NCBI RefSeq assembly: GCF_018492665.1
Contig: NZ_JAFVME010000010.1
Span: 1 to 64,000 of the forward strand
Length of the DNA: 64,000 bases
Direction of reading: 5' to 3'
From: Pedobacter sp. B4-66
Lineage (GTDB): Bacteria; Bacteroidota; Bacteroidia; Sphingobacteriales; Sphingobacteriaceae
Shown: piece by piece, positions 25,139 through 33,880 of the stretch
How positions within the stretch are numbered: position 1 is the stretch's first letter
Layout of the letters: each line of letters starts with the position of its first letter
Program-made: the position numbers and the translations under genes
The notes under the pieces: model-generated
Database searches by the model: none
What the model was told of the DNA's origin: nothing
What the model saw: the letters and a program-made list of their open reading frames with translations, nothing else

Positions 25139-28100
25139 ATGTATAAAATATTTACCAAACAATTGGTGATACCAAAATGGTATATCCTTAAACTCCTATT
25201 GATTATGCGCTTAACCACCGCGATCATTCTCTTAAGCATGCTTCAGGTAAGTGCGGCCAGTTTTGGCCAAAACATTACGTACATTAAGAAGGATGCTACG
25301 TTAATACAACTTTTCAAAGAAATAAAATCGCAAACCGGTTATAATGTTGTTTGGTCGGAGGAAAGCATAGACCCAACTACGCGAATAGATGTAAACTTTA
25401 GAAATACGCCGCTACAAGAAGCATTAGACAAGAGTTTCAAGAGTCTACCCCTAGCCTATGTCATTAACGACAAGACAATTGTAATAAAGGAGAAGACGCC
25501 TTCCTTTCGAGATAAAATCGTTGATTATTTTACTGCCATTGATGTTACTGGTACTGTACACGATGATAAAGGTAATCCGCTCTCCGGAGCGACGGTAAAA
25601 TTGGAAGGCACCAACATTGTGGTGAGAACTAATGATAAAGGGAGCTTTACATTGAATTCAAAAGCCGATAACGGAGTGCTTATTATATCCTTTTTAGGGT
25701 ACAAGACTGAAAAGGTAAGTTTTAGTCCTGGGAAGCCAGAGCCTTTCAATATTGTGTTGAAGCAAGAGGAAGGCGGATTGCAAGAAGTTGAAATTGTGAG
25801 CACTGGCTATCAGGAAATACCAAAGGAACGCGCAACAGGCAGCTTTGTTCTTGTTAACAATGATTTAATCAACCGAAGCGTTTCCACCAACATCCTTGAT
25901 AGATTAGATGGGGTTGCGAGCAGTATATCATTTAACAATAAAGATCTGGGAGGGAATGCCTCAAAAATCTCAATTCACGGAAGAAGTACGCTTTTTTCTA
26001 ATGCGAATCCATTAATAATATTAGATGGATTCCCATACGATAGATCTATTGATCAAATAAACCCATCAGATATTGAAAGTATTAGTGTCTTAAAAGATGC
26101 CGCTGCATCTTCAATTTGGGGAAGTAGGTCTGGGAATGGGGTCATCGTTCTAACTACAAAAAAAGGGCAGAAAAATCAAAAAATGTCTATTGAGATTTCA
26201 TCAACGTTTACTGTAGGTAATAAACCAAATTTATACTACACAAAACAAATGTCTTCCGCAGAATTTATTGATTTAGAACAGTATCTTTTTAACAAGGGAT
26301 TCTACACTTTTCTCTTTAGCAACCCTTATAATCCTATATCAAGTGCTGTTGATATTTTTGATCAGAAAAAAAATAATAAAATCTCTGCTGCCGACTCATC
26401 TCAAAGGATAAATTCTCTAAAAGAATATGATGTTAGATCAGACATATCCAAATATGGTTATAGGACCAAGACACAGGTACAGACACAATTTAATATTAAA
26501 GGTGGAACAAATAATCATTGGTATTATATGTCCGGTGGGTATGACAAGAATTTAGATAATAGAGTATCCGATACTTATGAACGTTTAACATTTAGCGCCA
26601 GTAATGTAGTTTCTCTTTTGAAAGATAGATTACAGATTTTAGGAGATTTTAATTTCTCGTCAAGCAAAAACGACAACAATTACAGCCCCTATGTACCTTT
26701 TAGCCCATACGATAGAATGGCCGATGAAACTGGAGTTTCTCTTCCAGTTGTTATTAATTATGACGGCTACCGTACGTCTTATGTAGATACGGCAGGTAGA
26801 GGTAAATTATTAGATTGGCATTACCGTCCTAAAGACGAACTCTATAATTTATATGAGTTTCGTAGTAATCAATACAGGATAAAAGTTGGAGTAAATGTGG
26901 ATATTATTGATGGGCTTAAAGCTTCGATTAATTTTCAGTCTCTCAAAGAGAATTCAAATGGAAGATCTAATAATGATGTAAATAGCTATTACACTAGAAA
27001 TCTAATAAATAAGTTTAGTTCTATTACTGATAATAATGTAAATCGAGTTATTCCTATTGGAAACATTTTAAATGAAAATATTGAAGAATTCAAATCAAAA
27101 AATTTTCGATCGCAATTGAGTTATAATAAAATTTTTCAAGAAAAACACGAGATAAATGCAATAGTGGGGTATGATGGAGATGACACTAGAATAATAGCTA
27201 GTTTGCAAGATTATTATGGATACAATGAAGAAACATTAACAAACAATAATGCTACCATTAATCCTCTCACTGAATATGGTTGGTACTATGAACCATTTGG
27301 AGCCAGTAAGATTCGTACCGATCCTATTCAAAATGGCAAAATTAACATTAATCAGTCATACTATGGAAATTTTTCATATGCATATAAAAAACGTTATATT
27401 ATATCTGGTAGCGCTAGAAGAGACGAATCAAATTTGTTTGGTGTTAAAACTAATCAAAAAGGAGTGCCATTATGGTCTGCTGGGATTGCCTGGAATCTAA
27501 ATCAAGAGAAATTCTATAAATTAGACTGGCTGTCAGTTCTTAAAATACGTATAAGTTACGGTTATAATGGCAACTTGGATAAAACTGTTTCTGCCTATTT
27601 AACTTCAAATGTAGATTCTGATTTAAATTCATGGGGTGGTACCTATTCCAGAATTATAAATCCTCCCAATCCTTCACTTCGATGGGAGAAAGTAAAAACC
27701 TGGAATTTTGGTATCGATTATTCCTTATCAGGCAATAATAGGATTTCTGGAAGTATTGATATCTATCAGAAAAATGCCGAAGATCTAATAGGGAATAGCC
27801 CCATAGCACCACAATCTGGAATTTCCCAATTTAAAGGAAATGCAGCCAATCTCAAGACTAAAGGCATTGATGTTGTTTTAAATAGCCGCAATATCACTGG
27901 AATATTTAACTGGAATACTTTTTTCTTATTGAACTACAACTCTGATAAAGTTACTAGTTACAAGGCAAAGCAAAGCTCAAATTATAGCATTGTCAATGGT
28001 AATACTCAAAATCCTTTAGAAGGATATCCTTATTATTCAATTTTTAGTTTTCCATCAACAGGTCTAGATAATAGTGGCGCACCACAAGGATATTTGAATG

Positions 28101-28663
28101 GAATAGTTAGTAAGGATTATGTAAAAATCATTTCAATTCTTGATCCAAATCAAATCAAATATAACGGTTCTGCTTTACCGAAATATTTTGGCAGCATAAT
28201 CAATACGTTTACGTATAGAAACTTTGAACTCTCATTGAACATAACCTATAAATTCGATTATTATTTTAGAAGATCTAGAGTATTTGGAGGTACCAACTAT
28301 GGTTCAGCTGGCGGTGTAATATTTCAGCTTTCGGACTTTGATAAAAGATGGCAGAAGCCTGGTGATGAATTTAAAACTATAATTCCAGCGTTGACCTATC
28401 CATCAAATTTTGCTCAAGATGCCTTCTTTCAATATTCTGAAAATTTAGTTCAACGTGCTGACCATATTCGTTTTCAAGACCTTAAGTTTTCCTATAATGT
28501 ATCAAATGCGAGAAAATTACCATTTAAGAAAGCTAGTCTTTTTTTGTATGCTAGAAATTTGGGCATTTTATGGCGAAGAAATAATTTAAATATTAATCCA
28601 GATTATACGGTTGGGATGCCACAACCGATTACAGGTTCATTGGGCATTAATATCACTTTATAA
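25139..28663 (+). CDS. SusC/RagA-family TonB-dependent receptor with STN domain
   Basis: A 1174-residue outer-membrane receptor for TonB-dependent uptake of large nutrients with SusD. The N-terminus is the long Pedobacter-type leader ending near SAASFGQ, followed by an STN signalling domain (about 47-120), a CarboxypepD_reg-like domain (about 135-210; TGTVHDDKGNPLSGATVKLEGT), the plug with ILDGFPYDRSIDQINPSDIESISVLKDAAASSIWGSR in family form (about 300-340), and the beta-barrel to the C-terminus. The STN domain and adjacent FecR show a trans-envelope signalling receptor. The 5' quarter has normal base composition while the barrel-coding part is much AT-richer. Confidence 0.93.
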   Translation: MYKIFTKQLVIPKWYILKLLLIMRLTTAIILLSMLQVSAASFGQNITYIKKDATLIQLFKEIKSQTGYNVVWSEESIDPTTRIDVNFRNTPLQEALDKSFKSLPLAYVINDKTIVIKEKTPSFRDKIVDYFTAIDVTGTVHDDKGNPLSGATVKLEGTNIVVRTNDKGSFTLNSKADNGVLIISFLGYKTEKVSFSPGKPEPFNIVLKQEEGGLQEVEIVSTGYQEIPKERATGSFVLVNNDLINRSVSTNILDRLDGVASSISFNNKDLGGNASKISIHGRSTLFSNANPLIILDGFPYDRSIDQINPSDIESISVLKDAAASSIWGSRSGNGVIVLTTKKGQKNQKMSIEISSTFTVGNKPNLYYTKQMSSAEFIDLEQYLFNKGFYTFLFSNPYNPISSAVDIFDQKKNNKISAADSSQRINSLKEYDVRSDISKYGYRTKTQVQTQFNIKGGTNNHWYYMSGGYDKNLDNRVSDTYERLTFSASNVVSLLKDRLQILGDFNFSSSKNDNNYSPYVPFSPYDRMADETGVSLPVVINYDGYRTSYVDTAGRGKLLDWHYRPKDELYNLYEFRSNQYRIKVGVNVDIIDGLKASINFQSLKENSNGRSNNDVNSYYTRNLINKFSSITDNNVNRVIPIGNILNENIEEFKSKNFRSQLSYNKIFQEKHEINAIVGYDGDDTRIIASLQDYYGYNEETLTNNNATINPLTEYGWYYEPFGASKIRTDPIQNGKININQSYYGNFSYAYKKRYIISGSARRDESNLFGVKTNQKGVPLWSAGIAWNLNQEKFYKLDWLSVLKIRISYGYNGNLDKTVSAYLTSNVDSDLNSWGGTYSRIINPPNPSLRWEKVKTWNFGIDYSLSGNNRISGSIDIYQKNAEDLIGNSPIAPQSGISQFKGNAANLKTKGIDVVLNSRNITGIFNWNTFFLLNYNSDKVTSYKAKQSSNYSIVNGNTQNPLEGYPYYSIFSFPSTGLDNSGAPQGYLNGIVSKDYVKIISILDPNQIKYNGSALPKYFGSIINTFTYRNFELSLNITYKFDYYFRRSRVFGGTNYGSAGGVIFQLSDFDKRWQKPGDEFKTIIPALTYPSNFAQDAFFQYSENLVQRADHIRFQDLKFSYNVSNARKLPFKKASLFLYARNLGILWRRNNLNINPDYTVGMPQPITGSLGINITL

Positions 28664-28671
28664 TCGACAGT

Positions 28672-30054
28672 ATGAGAAAGATATTTTTTTTAATTATTAT
28701 CAGTTTTATGTTAAGTTGCAAGAAAAAACTTGATTTAAAACCAGACAGCGGAATAGTTATACCATCAACAGCGAAAGATTTAGAAAACATTTTAGATAAT
28801 GCTCCTATTTTAAATGTTACGCCAGTATTACCTCATGTTTCTGCTGATGAATACTTTATCCCAACGTTAGCAGATTGGCAAGCACTTTTTCAACCAACAT
28901 CACGTAATGCATACATATGGAATAAAGAAATTTATGACGGGGAAACGAATATACCTGATTGGAACACCCCTTACAGTGCGATATTCTATTGTAACAACGT
29001 ACTTGATATTTTGAATAGCCAGAATATCAGTAACGATGAAGAAAAGAAAAAGATTAAAGGATGGGCATTATTTAGCAGAGCATATGCATTTTATTCGCTG
29101 GTTAGTACTTTCTCAAAAGCTTATAATAATATTACCGCGAACTCAGACCTAGGCTTGCCATTGAAGCTTACTGCAGGCATTGACACCCATGTACCGAGAA
29201 GTTCGGTCGAACAGACATACAATCAAATTATTAGTGATGCTCTAACGGCCGCTGAACTACTGCAGCAAGATATAATTCCAGGAAAAAGAAACAGACCATC
29301 AAAGATTGCAGCTTTTGCTCTGCTGGCTCGTGTGTACTTAAGTATGAGAAAATATGATGATGCAGAATTTTATGCCAACAAGACATTATCTCTCCATTCG
29401 AGATTAACTGATTTTAATTCACTCAGTAAGACGGTCAATTTCCCATTTACATTTGACACTGAGGAAGTAATTTATTATTCTCAACAAATTTTAACCTATT
29501 TTGAACTAACGGTTAGTGCTGTTAGAACAAGCTATGCAGTTTCTCCTGAACTTATAAGACTTTATGATTCGTCAGATTTAAGATTACATTTCTATTTTCA
29601 GAAAAACGATTTAGGAAACTACAATCTGAAGCCAATTAATTCCCCTAGTGTTCAGACATTTACAGGGATTGCTACCGACGAAATTTATCTTGTGAAAGCA
29701 GAGTGTTTGGCAAGACGAGGTGATATTATCAAATCGATGGATTATTTAAATCAACTGGTTTCTAAACGTTGGAATCCAAACTCAAGCGGATCATTTAAAC
29801 CATATCAAAATATAACGGCATCAAATCCTGAAATCGCGTTAAACGAGGTTTTAAAGGAACGGAGAAGAGCCTTGGTATGGAGAAGCATAAGATGGACAGA
29901 TATAAAACGTTTGAATCTCGAAAAAAGAAGCATACACCTAACAAGAAAGTTAGGTGATAAAAATTACACACTGGAGGCAAACAGTGATAGATATGCTTTG
30001 CCAATACCTAATGACGAGATTACCTTAAGTGGTATTGAACAAAATCACAGATAA
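28672..30054 (+). CDS. SusD/RagB-family outer membrane lipoprotein
   Basis: A 460-residue surface lipoprotein, the substrate-capturing lid of the SusC/SusD complex. Leader and lipobox (MLSC, Cys16) are at the N-terminus. SusD features include WNTPYSAIFYCNNVLDIL, the TPR-rich LLARVYLSMRKYDDAEFYANK and the C-terminal pattern EVLKERRRALVWRSIRWTDIKRL. It lies eight bases after susC and so is co-transcribed. It shares the high AT content of the susC 3' part. The ligand cannot be read from the sequence; no glycosidase or protease gene accompanies the pair. Confidence 0.92.
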   Translation: MRKIFFLIIISFMLSCKKKLDLKPDSGIVIPSTAKDLENILDNAPILNVTPVLPHVSADEYFIPTLADWQALFQPTSRNAYIWNKEIYDGETNIPDWNTPYSAIFYCNNVLDILNSQNISNDEEKKKIKGWALFSRAYAFYSLVSTFSKAYNNITANSDLGLPLKLTAGIDTHVPRSSVEQTYNQIISDALTAAELLQQDIIPGKRNRPSKIAAFALLARVYLSMRKYDDAEFYANKTLSLHSRLTDFNSLSKTVNFPFTFDTEEVIYYSQQILTYFELTVSAVRTSYAVSPELIRLYDSSDLRLHFYFQKNDLGNYNLKPINSPSVQTFTGIATDEIYLVKAECLARRGDIIKSMDYLNQLVSKRWNPNSSGSFKPYQNITASNPEIALNEVLKERRRALVWRSIRWTDIKRLNLEKRSIHLTRKLGDKNYTLEANSDRYALPIPNDEITLSGIEQNHR

Positions 30055-30120
30055 TATACCTTAGTATAGCAGGCATTTAAATAGATGTTTTTGGAATTAT
30101 TTTTTTTAATAAAATCTTAT

Positions 30121-31719
30121 ATGAAAAAAAGTTTTTTTTTGTGGGCACTTTCGTTGTTACTTCTATTTTCAAAGGATGTGAATTCGAAATCCCAAAGTAT
30201 AGTATTGTATGGACGGATTGATCCCAGTCTTACAAATACCTTTGGAACAAAGGTATTAAATATTAAGATTAACGAGACCACAAATCCATATAACCAAGGG
30301 GAAATTAAAAAAACACCTATTAATTCTGATGGGACATTTTGTATTAAAATAAATACAATTGATCCATTCATTTATTTATCATTTTGGATGATTAATAATG
30401 ATAACGGCAGAAGGCCAACTTCTCCATCAAACTTACAGAACCTTAATTCTCATTACGGGACGCTAGAAGAGGTTTACCTTTTTAAGAATGGCGATAGTAT
30501 TAATGTTTCTGTATATAAAGACGGAAGTTTTAATTTTACAGGAAATGGCAGTGAAAAGCTAAATTGTCAATATAATCTTTATAGCATAACCATTCCAGAA
30601 AATATTAAAGCACTCTCATTACAATTGATTAACTCCAACAATTACAAGGAATCTTTTGAATTAAAAGACAAAATAGCACAATTACTAATTAAACTTAAAT
30701 TATCAGTTTTAGATAGCTATAAAAATAACCTATCTAAAGATCTTTACATGCGGCTGTATTTAGACATATTTGGGTATACAGAATCGGAAATTCAAGAAGA
30801 ACTTCATTATTACATTACTGAACCTGATTCTTTGTTGTCAGAAAGAAAAAAGGAAATACATAACTATTTTCAAAAAACAAATTTGCAAGATTCTATTTCA
30901 GTGGTAAATTCAGAATATCTTGCTGAATCTGCATATTATCCTGAATTAATATTTAACAAAGTACTTAATAAGTATAGTTTATATAACAGTGCCAATAATC
31001 ATACACAGGGTGACTTCTTTAAAAAAGTATATGAGCACTTGAAAAAAAATTATTCAGGTAAATTAAGAGACAAACTATTGTTAATCTGTTATCAACGATT
31101 AAGTCCGAATTATTCTGAAGATGCAAAATCTTTTCTTGATGATGCGTTATCTATTATAATTGAGGGAAAGTATAAAGTTTTATTAGAGGAATGGGGTAGG
31201 CGTCAAAATAAAGCATTTCCATTTGAATTGGAAGATGTTAATGGTAAACTTCATAAGTTAGATGATTATTTAGGAAAACTTATTGTTATTGACTTTTGGT
31301 TTACCGGTTGTAGTTGGTGTGCTAACTTAAATACTGCTATGCAGACCATAGTTGAAAAATATAAAGACAATAAGGAAATCGTTTTTATTACTGTTTGTAC
31401 AGATCAACATAAAGATAAATGGATAGAAAGTCTTAAAAACAATAAATATACATCAGCAGGAACGATAAATTTATATACGAATGGTCTGGGTACTGAACAT
31501 CCATTTTTGAAATTTTATAATCTTATTGGAGCTCCTAGACAATTGATTATTGATAAAAAAGGGAACTTGGTGACCTCTTCTCCCCCTCGCCCTGATGATG
31601 GTTTGATTTTTTTACAATATAGTCAAGGTAGCTTACTAATTCCTAATCCTCAATCTACATTATCAAACCCCAGTGCGAAAGCATTTATGGAAATATTAAA
31701 CAGTAAGCTGAGCAATTAA
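30121..31719 (+). CDS. TlpA-like thioredoxin-domain protein
   Basis: A 532-residue exported protein starting at the ATG at 30121, which gives a clean signal peptide (KKSFFLWALSLLLLF...NS); the frame is open 12 codons further upstream. The middle is helical and unassigned. The C-terminal domain (about 380-500) is TlpA-like: FWFTGCSWCANL with redox pair CSWC and GAPRQLIIDKKGNLV with the cis-proline. Such proteins often sit behind SusC/SusD in Sphingobacteriales and are probably periplasmic disulfide reductases. It begins 66 bases after susD and is very AT-rich. Confidence 0.85.
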   Translation: MKKSFFLWALSLLLLFSKDVNSKSQSIVLYGRIDPSLTNTFGTKVLNIKINETTNPYNQGEIKKTPINSDGTFCIKINTIDPFIYLSFWMINNDNGRRPTSPSNLQNLNSHYGTLEEVYLFKNGDSINVSVYKDGSFNFTGNGSEKLNCQYNLYSITIPENIKALSLQLINSNNYKESFELKDKIAQLLIKLKLSVLDSYKNNLSKDLYMRLYLDIFGYTESEIQEELHYYITEPDSLLSERKKEIHNYFQKTNLQDSISVVNSEYLAESAYYPELIFNKVLNKYSLYNSANNHTQGDFFKKVYEHLKKNYSGKLRDKLLLICYQRLSPNYSEDAKSFLDDALSIIIEGKYKVLLEEWGRRQNKAFPFELEDVNGKLHKLDDYLGKLIVIDFWFTGCSWCANLNTAMQTIVEKYKDNKEIVFITVCTDQHKDKWIESLKNNKYTSAGTINLYTNGLGTEHPFLKFYNLIGAPRQLIIDKKGNLVTSSPPRPDDGLIFLQYSQGSLLIPNPQSTLSNPSAKAFMEILNSKLSN

Positions 31720-31731
31720 TTCTGATATTCT

Positions 31732-31772
31732 AAAATTTAGTGGAGAGTTAGACGAACTCTCCACTAAATTTT
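31732..31772. terminator. Bidirectional terminator between convergent genes
   Basis: A perfect 18-bp inverted repeat (31732-31749 and 31755-31772) with loop AGACG. The GC-richer core GTGGAGAGTT is flanked by AAAATTT/AAATTTT, giving U-runs on both strands. It ends directly at the stop codon of the reverse-strand DUF6520 gene. Confidence 0.9.
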
Positions 31773-32060
31773 TTAAGGTCTACCATTTGCAGTTTTGGAA
31801 GTAGTACCATAGGTGCCTTCCAAAGTCGGAAGCTGAGAAATGTTGAAGGATGTAATAGTGCCAGGTAGAGTGCTTGGAAATTCAACAGTACATGCATTTG
31901 ATGAAGACTGAGAACAAATTACTCCTGGATTTGTCCTTGAATAAGTTCCTTCAACTGTTTGATAGAATTTTGTAGTTGCATCGAAGCTTTTTACATTGGT
32001 GAATGCACTGGCGCTTAGCGCAACAACTGCAACTGCTAAGCCAAAAAATACTTTTTTCAT
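31773..32060 (-). CDS. DUF6520-like small exported protein
   Basis: A 95-residue protein with a signal peptide (KKVFFGLAVAVVALSASAF) and a short mature part of about 75 residues with two cysteines (in GVICSQ and NACTVEF), which could form a disulfide. It resembles the DUF6520 family of small Bacteroidota proteins. It follows two MauE-like membrane proteins on the same strand, 83 bases downstream, with two inverted repeats in the gap. The MauE context fits a disulfide-containing substrate, but function is unknown. Confidence 0.65.
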   Translation of the reverse strand: MKKVFFGLAVAVVALSASAFTNVKSFDATTKFYQTVEGTYSRTNPGVICSQSSSNACTVEFPSTLPGTITSFNISQLPTLEGTYGTTSKTANGRP

Positions 32061-32095
32061 AAAATTGGTTATTAGGTTTTATGCCATATTTCTTT

Positions 32096-32138
32096 AACCA
32101 GGCTACAGCGTTTGCCTGGTTTACGTACAGTACGTAAA
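32096..32138. promoter_or_regulatory. Two adjoining inverted repeats upstream of the DUF6520 gene
   Basis: AACCAGGC (32096-32103) pairs with GCCTGGTT (32114-32121), and the neighbouring TTTACGTAC-A-GTACGTAAA (32120-32138) is a near-perfect palindrome with 9-base arms. They fill most of the gap between the mauE stop and the DUF6520 start on the reverse strand. The first may be an mRNA stem-loop, the second an operator. No T-run follows. Confidence 0.45.
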
Positions 32139-32143
32139 ATCTT

Positions 32144-32596
32144 CTATTCTTTTTTATATAGTACTAAGCCAATGATGGCAAGAATAATAAATCCGATATT
32201 AAACCATATGTGTTCTTGCCATGATAGGCTAGACACTACTCCACCACAGCTACAAACTAGCTTAACCCCAGAGACTATCATGTAGATTAAATAGGTTGTA
32301 AAAATTGTCATTAATCCTAAAGAGCAGATAAGCCCATTTCTTTTTGTAATAGGCACAATGAGCAATATGCTCATGATGATTTCGCTCGTTGGAACCATCC
32401 ATGCTACTATTGTGTTATAGTTTCCAATCAAGACCGATCCTTTTAAGGTGCTTTCAAAATTTTTGTAATCCATGACCTTACTTGCAGCTGTATATATAAA
32501 CAGCCCTACAAATAGGTAAACGATTACATCAACAATAAAACCTCTTGTTTTATCCGACAAATAAAACCTCGACCGTTTATTCATTATAGTTTCCAT
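32144..32596 (-). CDS. MauE-like redox-associated membrane protein
   Basis: A 150-residue, four-helix membrane protein of the MauE/DoxX type. Hydrophobic segments are at about 20-38, 60-80, 87-106 and 127-146. The conserved Cys pair is in VCSCGGVVS between the third and fourth helices. MauE was named from methylamine utilisation, where it helps form disulfides in methylamine dehydrogenase; here no mau genes are present, and a general periplasmic thiol-redox role is the likely one. A start at MNKRSRF (32584) is possible. A paralogue lies 10 bases upstream. Confidence 0.78.
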   Translation of the reverse strand: METIMNKRSRFYLSDKTRGFIVDVIVYLFVGLFIYTAASKVMDYKNFESTLKGSVLIGNYNTIVAWMVPTSEIIMSILLIVPITKRNGLICSLGLMTIFTTYLIYMIVSGVKLVCSCGGVVSSLSWQEHIWFNIGFIILAIIGLVLYKKE

Positions 32597-32606
32597 AGCT
32601 CAGTTT

Positions 32607-33101
32607 TTATTTATTTCTATTCGATTTTAAAGCAATTCCAATCAGTGCGATCACAATAAACACCATATTAAACACCAGATGCGCTCTCCAATCCATCCAT
32701 TCAAAAACCCCTGCACAGGAACACGGAATATTTTCAGCAAAGTTTAGAATGCCAATAATGTAAATGGTAAATACGCACATCAGCCCTAGAGCCGCATAAA
32801 GCCCTGGCAAAACAGTTCTGTTAACAAGCAACATAATAGAGATGACAATTTCCATCAAGGGCACCATCCAGACCAAGACACTAGCAAAATCTGTGATGAT
32901 GGGAGATTTACTGATCTGAAGTTGGAATCTATCATACTCTATTAACTTGCTTGCCGCTGCATAAAGAAATAACAAAACAAAGAGTCCTGAAATAATAGCT
33001 ACCACTAACTTCTTACTAACGCTCAAACTGGATGAGAAGAAAGGTGTAGCTTCGATGTGTTTTTCTTTTAAATTCATAATCTGTATTTCTTTACTAAGCA
33101 T
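32607..33101 (-). CDS. MauE-like redox-associated membrane protein (paralogue)
   Basis: A 164-residue paralogue of the next gene, also with four hydrophobic segments (about 31-50, 73-92, 97-117, 140-158) and the Cys pair CSCAGVFEWMDW at the same place; both share the ASK-(V/L)-DY/EYDRF-like segment and the WMVP..EI(V/I)(I/M)S motif. The 10-base gap shows co-transcription. The ATG at 33077 is an alternative start. Upstream lie two CCAACGC(A/G)TTGG palindromes that may control the operon. Confidence 0.78.
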   Translation of the reverse strand: MLSKEIQIMNLKEKHIEATPFFSSSLSVSKKLVVAIISGLFVLLFLYAAASKLIEYDRFQLQISKSPIITDFASVLVWMVPLMEIVISIMLLVNRTVLPGLYAALGLMCVFTIYIIGILNFAENIPCSCAGVFEWMDWRAHLVFNMVFIVIALIGIALKSNRNK

Positions 33102-33152
33102 TACAATTGATTCATTAACTCAAAGATATAACCGAAATTAAGGCAGGTGTTA

Positions 33153-33217
33153 CCAACGCATTGGCATTTTTTCTGCCAATATCTTTGCATTTTTTTTGCC
33201 AACGCGTTGGCAAAAAA
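33153..33217. promoter_or_regulatory. Paired CCAACGC(A/G)TTGG palindromes upstream of the MauE operon
   Basis: CCAACGCATTGG (33153-33164) and CCAACGCGTTGG (33199-33210) have centres 46 bases apart, with a TGCCAAT half-site between them. The second is the middle of a perfect 26-base palindrome (33192-33217) whose arms start with six T and end with six A, the reverse of a terminator. They lie between the stop of the Crp-like gene and the MauE operon start, on the upstream side of the latter. A dimeric repressor site is the likeliest reading. Confidence 0.5.
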
Positions 33218-33241
33218 GTACAACACGAATAGCATCTACTA

Positions 33242-33880
33242 CTAAACCGTACTCACAACAATCCTCTCCAATTTCTTAAGTTGATTGGCATACCCATTAC
33301 GCGTTAGATTTACATGCATCGCCTGCACTTCCTGACTAGTACAATGGATAAAGGACTTATTTTCATCTCTAAATCGCCTAACCCGTTCAAAAGGAGACAA
33401 ATTCAATAATGTATTGTGTCGGCGGTAATAGGCCTCTTGCCTCGGAATAGATTTTATAGCAATGTTAATATCCTCATACATTTCTATCAGATCAATCATA
33501 TCACAATACCTAATAGACAACATATCACCCTGTTCCAAAACCTCTATATAATCAGTTCTTGGCAAACCATCAAGCAAACTGCTATCATTAAACACAAACA
33601 TGCGCTTATGAAAAATCCGGGTTCCACATTTGCGATTCATTTCTTCGTTATAATAATAACTATGGCACATCGCATTGATAGGAAACCATAAAAACCCCTC
33701 CGAAGATGGGCCGGGCACTTCAAGAGTTTGATATTTAACTGCGTTAAGCAATCTACAGCGTTTCGCAATTTCTTCAGTCTTTCGCGTATCGGCCGCTACA
33801 AATTCACTCATAGTCGGCAATACATATTGAAGCACAAGCATTCTCTTGTAGCTTTCAATATTAGGATCATGCAAAATCAT
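33242..33880 (-). CDS. Degenerate Crp/Fnr-like regulator
   Basis: A 212-residue protein with the layout of Crp/Fnr regulators: a beta-rich N-terminal part (about 20-125, GTRIFHKRMFVFNDSSLLDGLPRTDYIEVLEQGDMLSIRY), a connecting helix (about 130-155) and a C-terminal region in the helix-turn-helix position (SPFERVRRFRDENKSFIHCTSQEVQAMHVNLTRNGY in outline, about 160-200). No cyclic-nucleotide phosphate-binding loop is obvious, and the recognition helix is not the usual SRETLSR type. It is divergent from a MocR-like gene and upstream of the MauE operon. Family assignment is by pattern and moderate. Confidence 0.6.
   Translation of the reverse strand: MILHDPNIESYKRMLVLQYVLPTMSEFVAADTRKTEEIAKRCRLLNAVKYQTLEVPGPSSEGFLWFPINAMCHSYYYNEEMNRKCGTRIFHKRMFVFNDSSLLDGLPRTDYIEVLEQGDMLSIRYCDMIDLIEMYEDINIAIKSIPRQEAYYRRHNTLLNLSPFERVRRFRDENKSFIHCTSQEVQAMHVNLTRNGYANQLKKLERIVVSTV

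Noticed and set aside
33192..33217. Terminator of the Crp-like gene
   Set aside because: The palindrome begins with T and ends with A on both strands, the reverse of what intrinsic termination needs.
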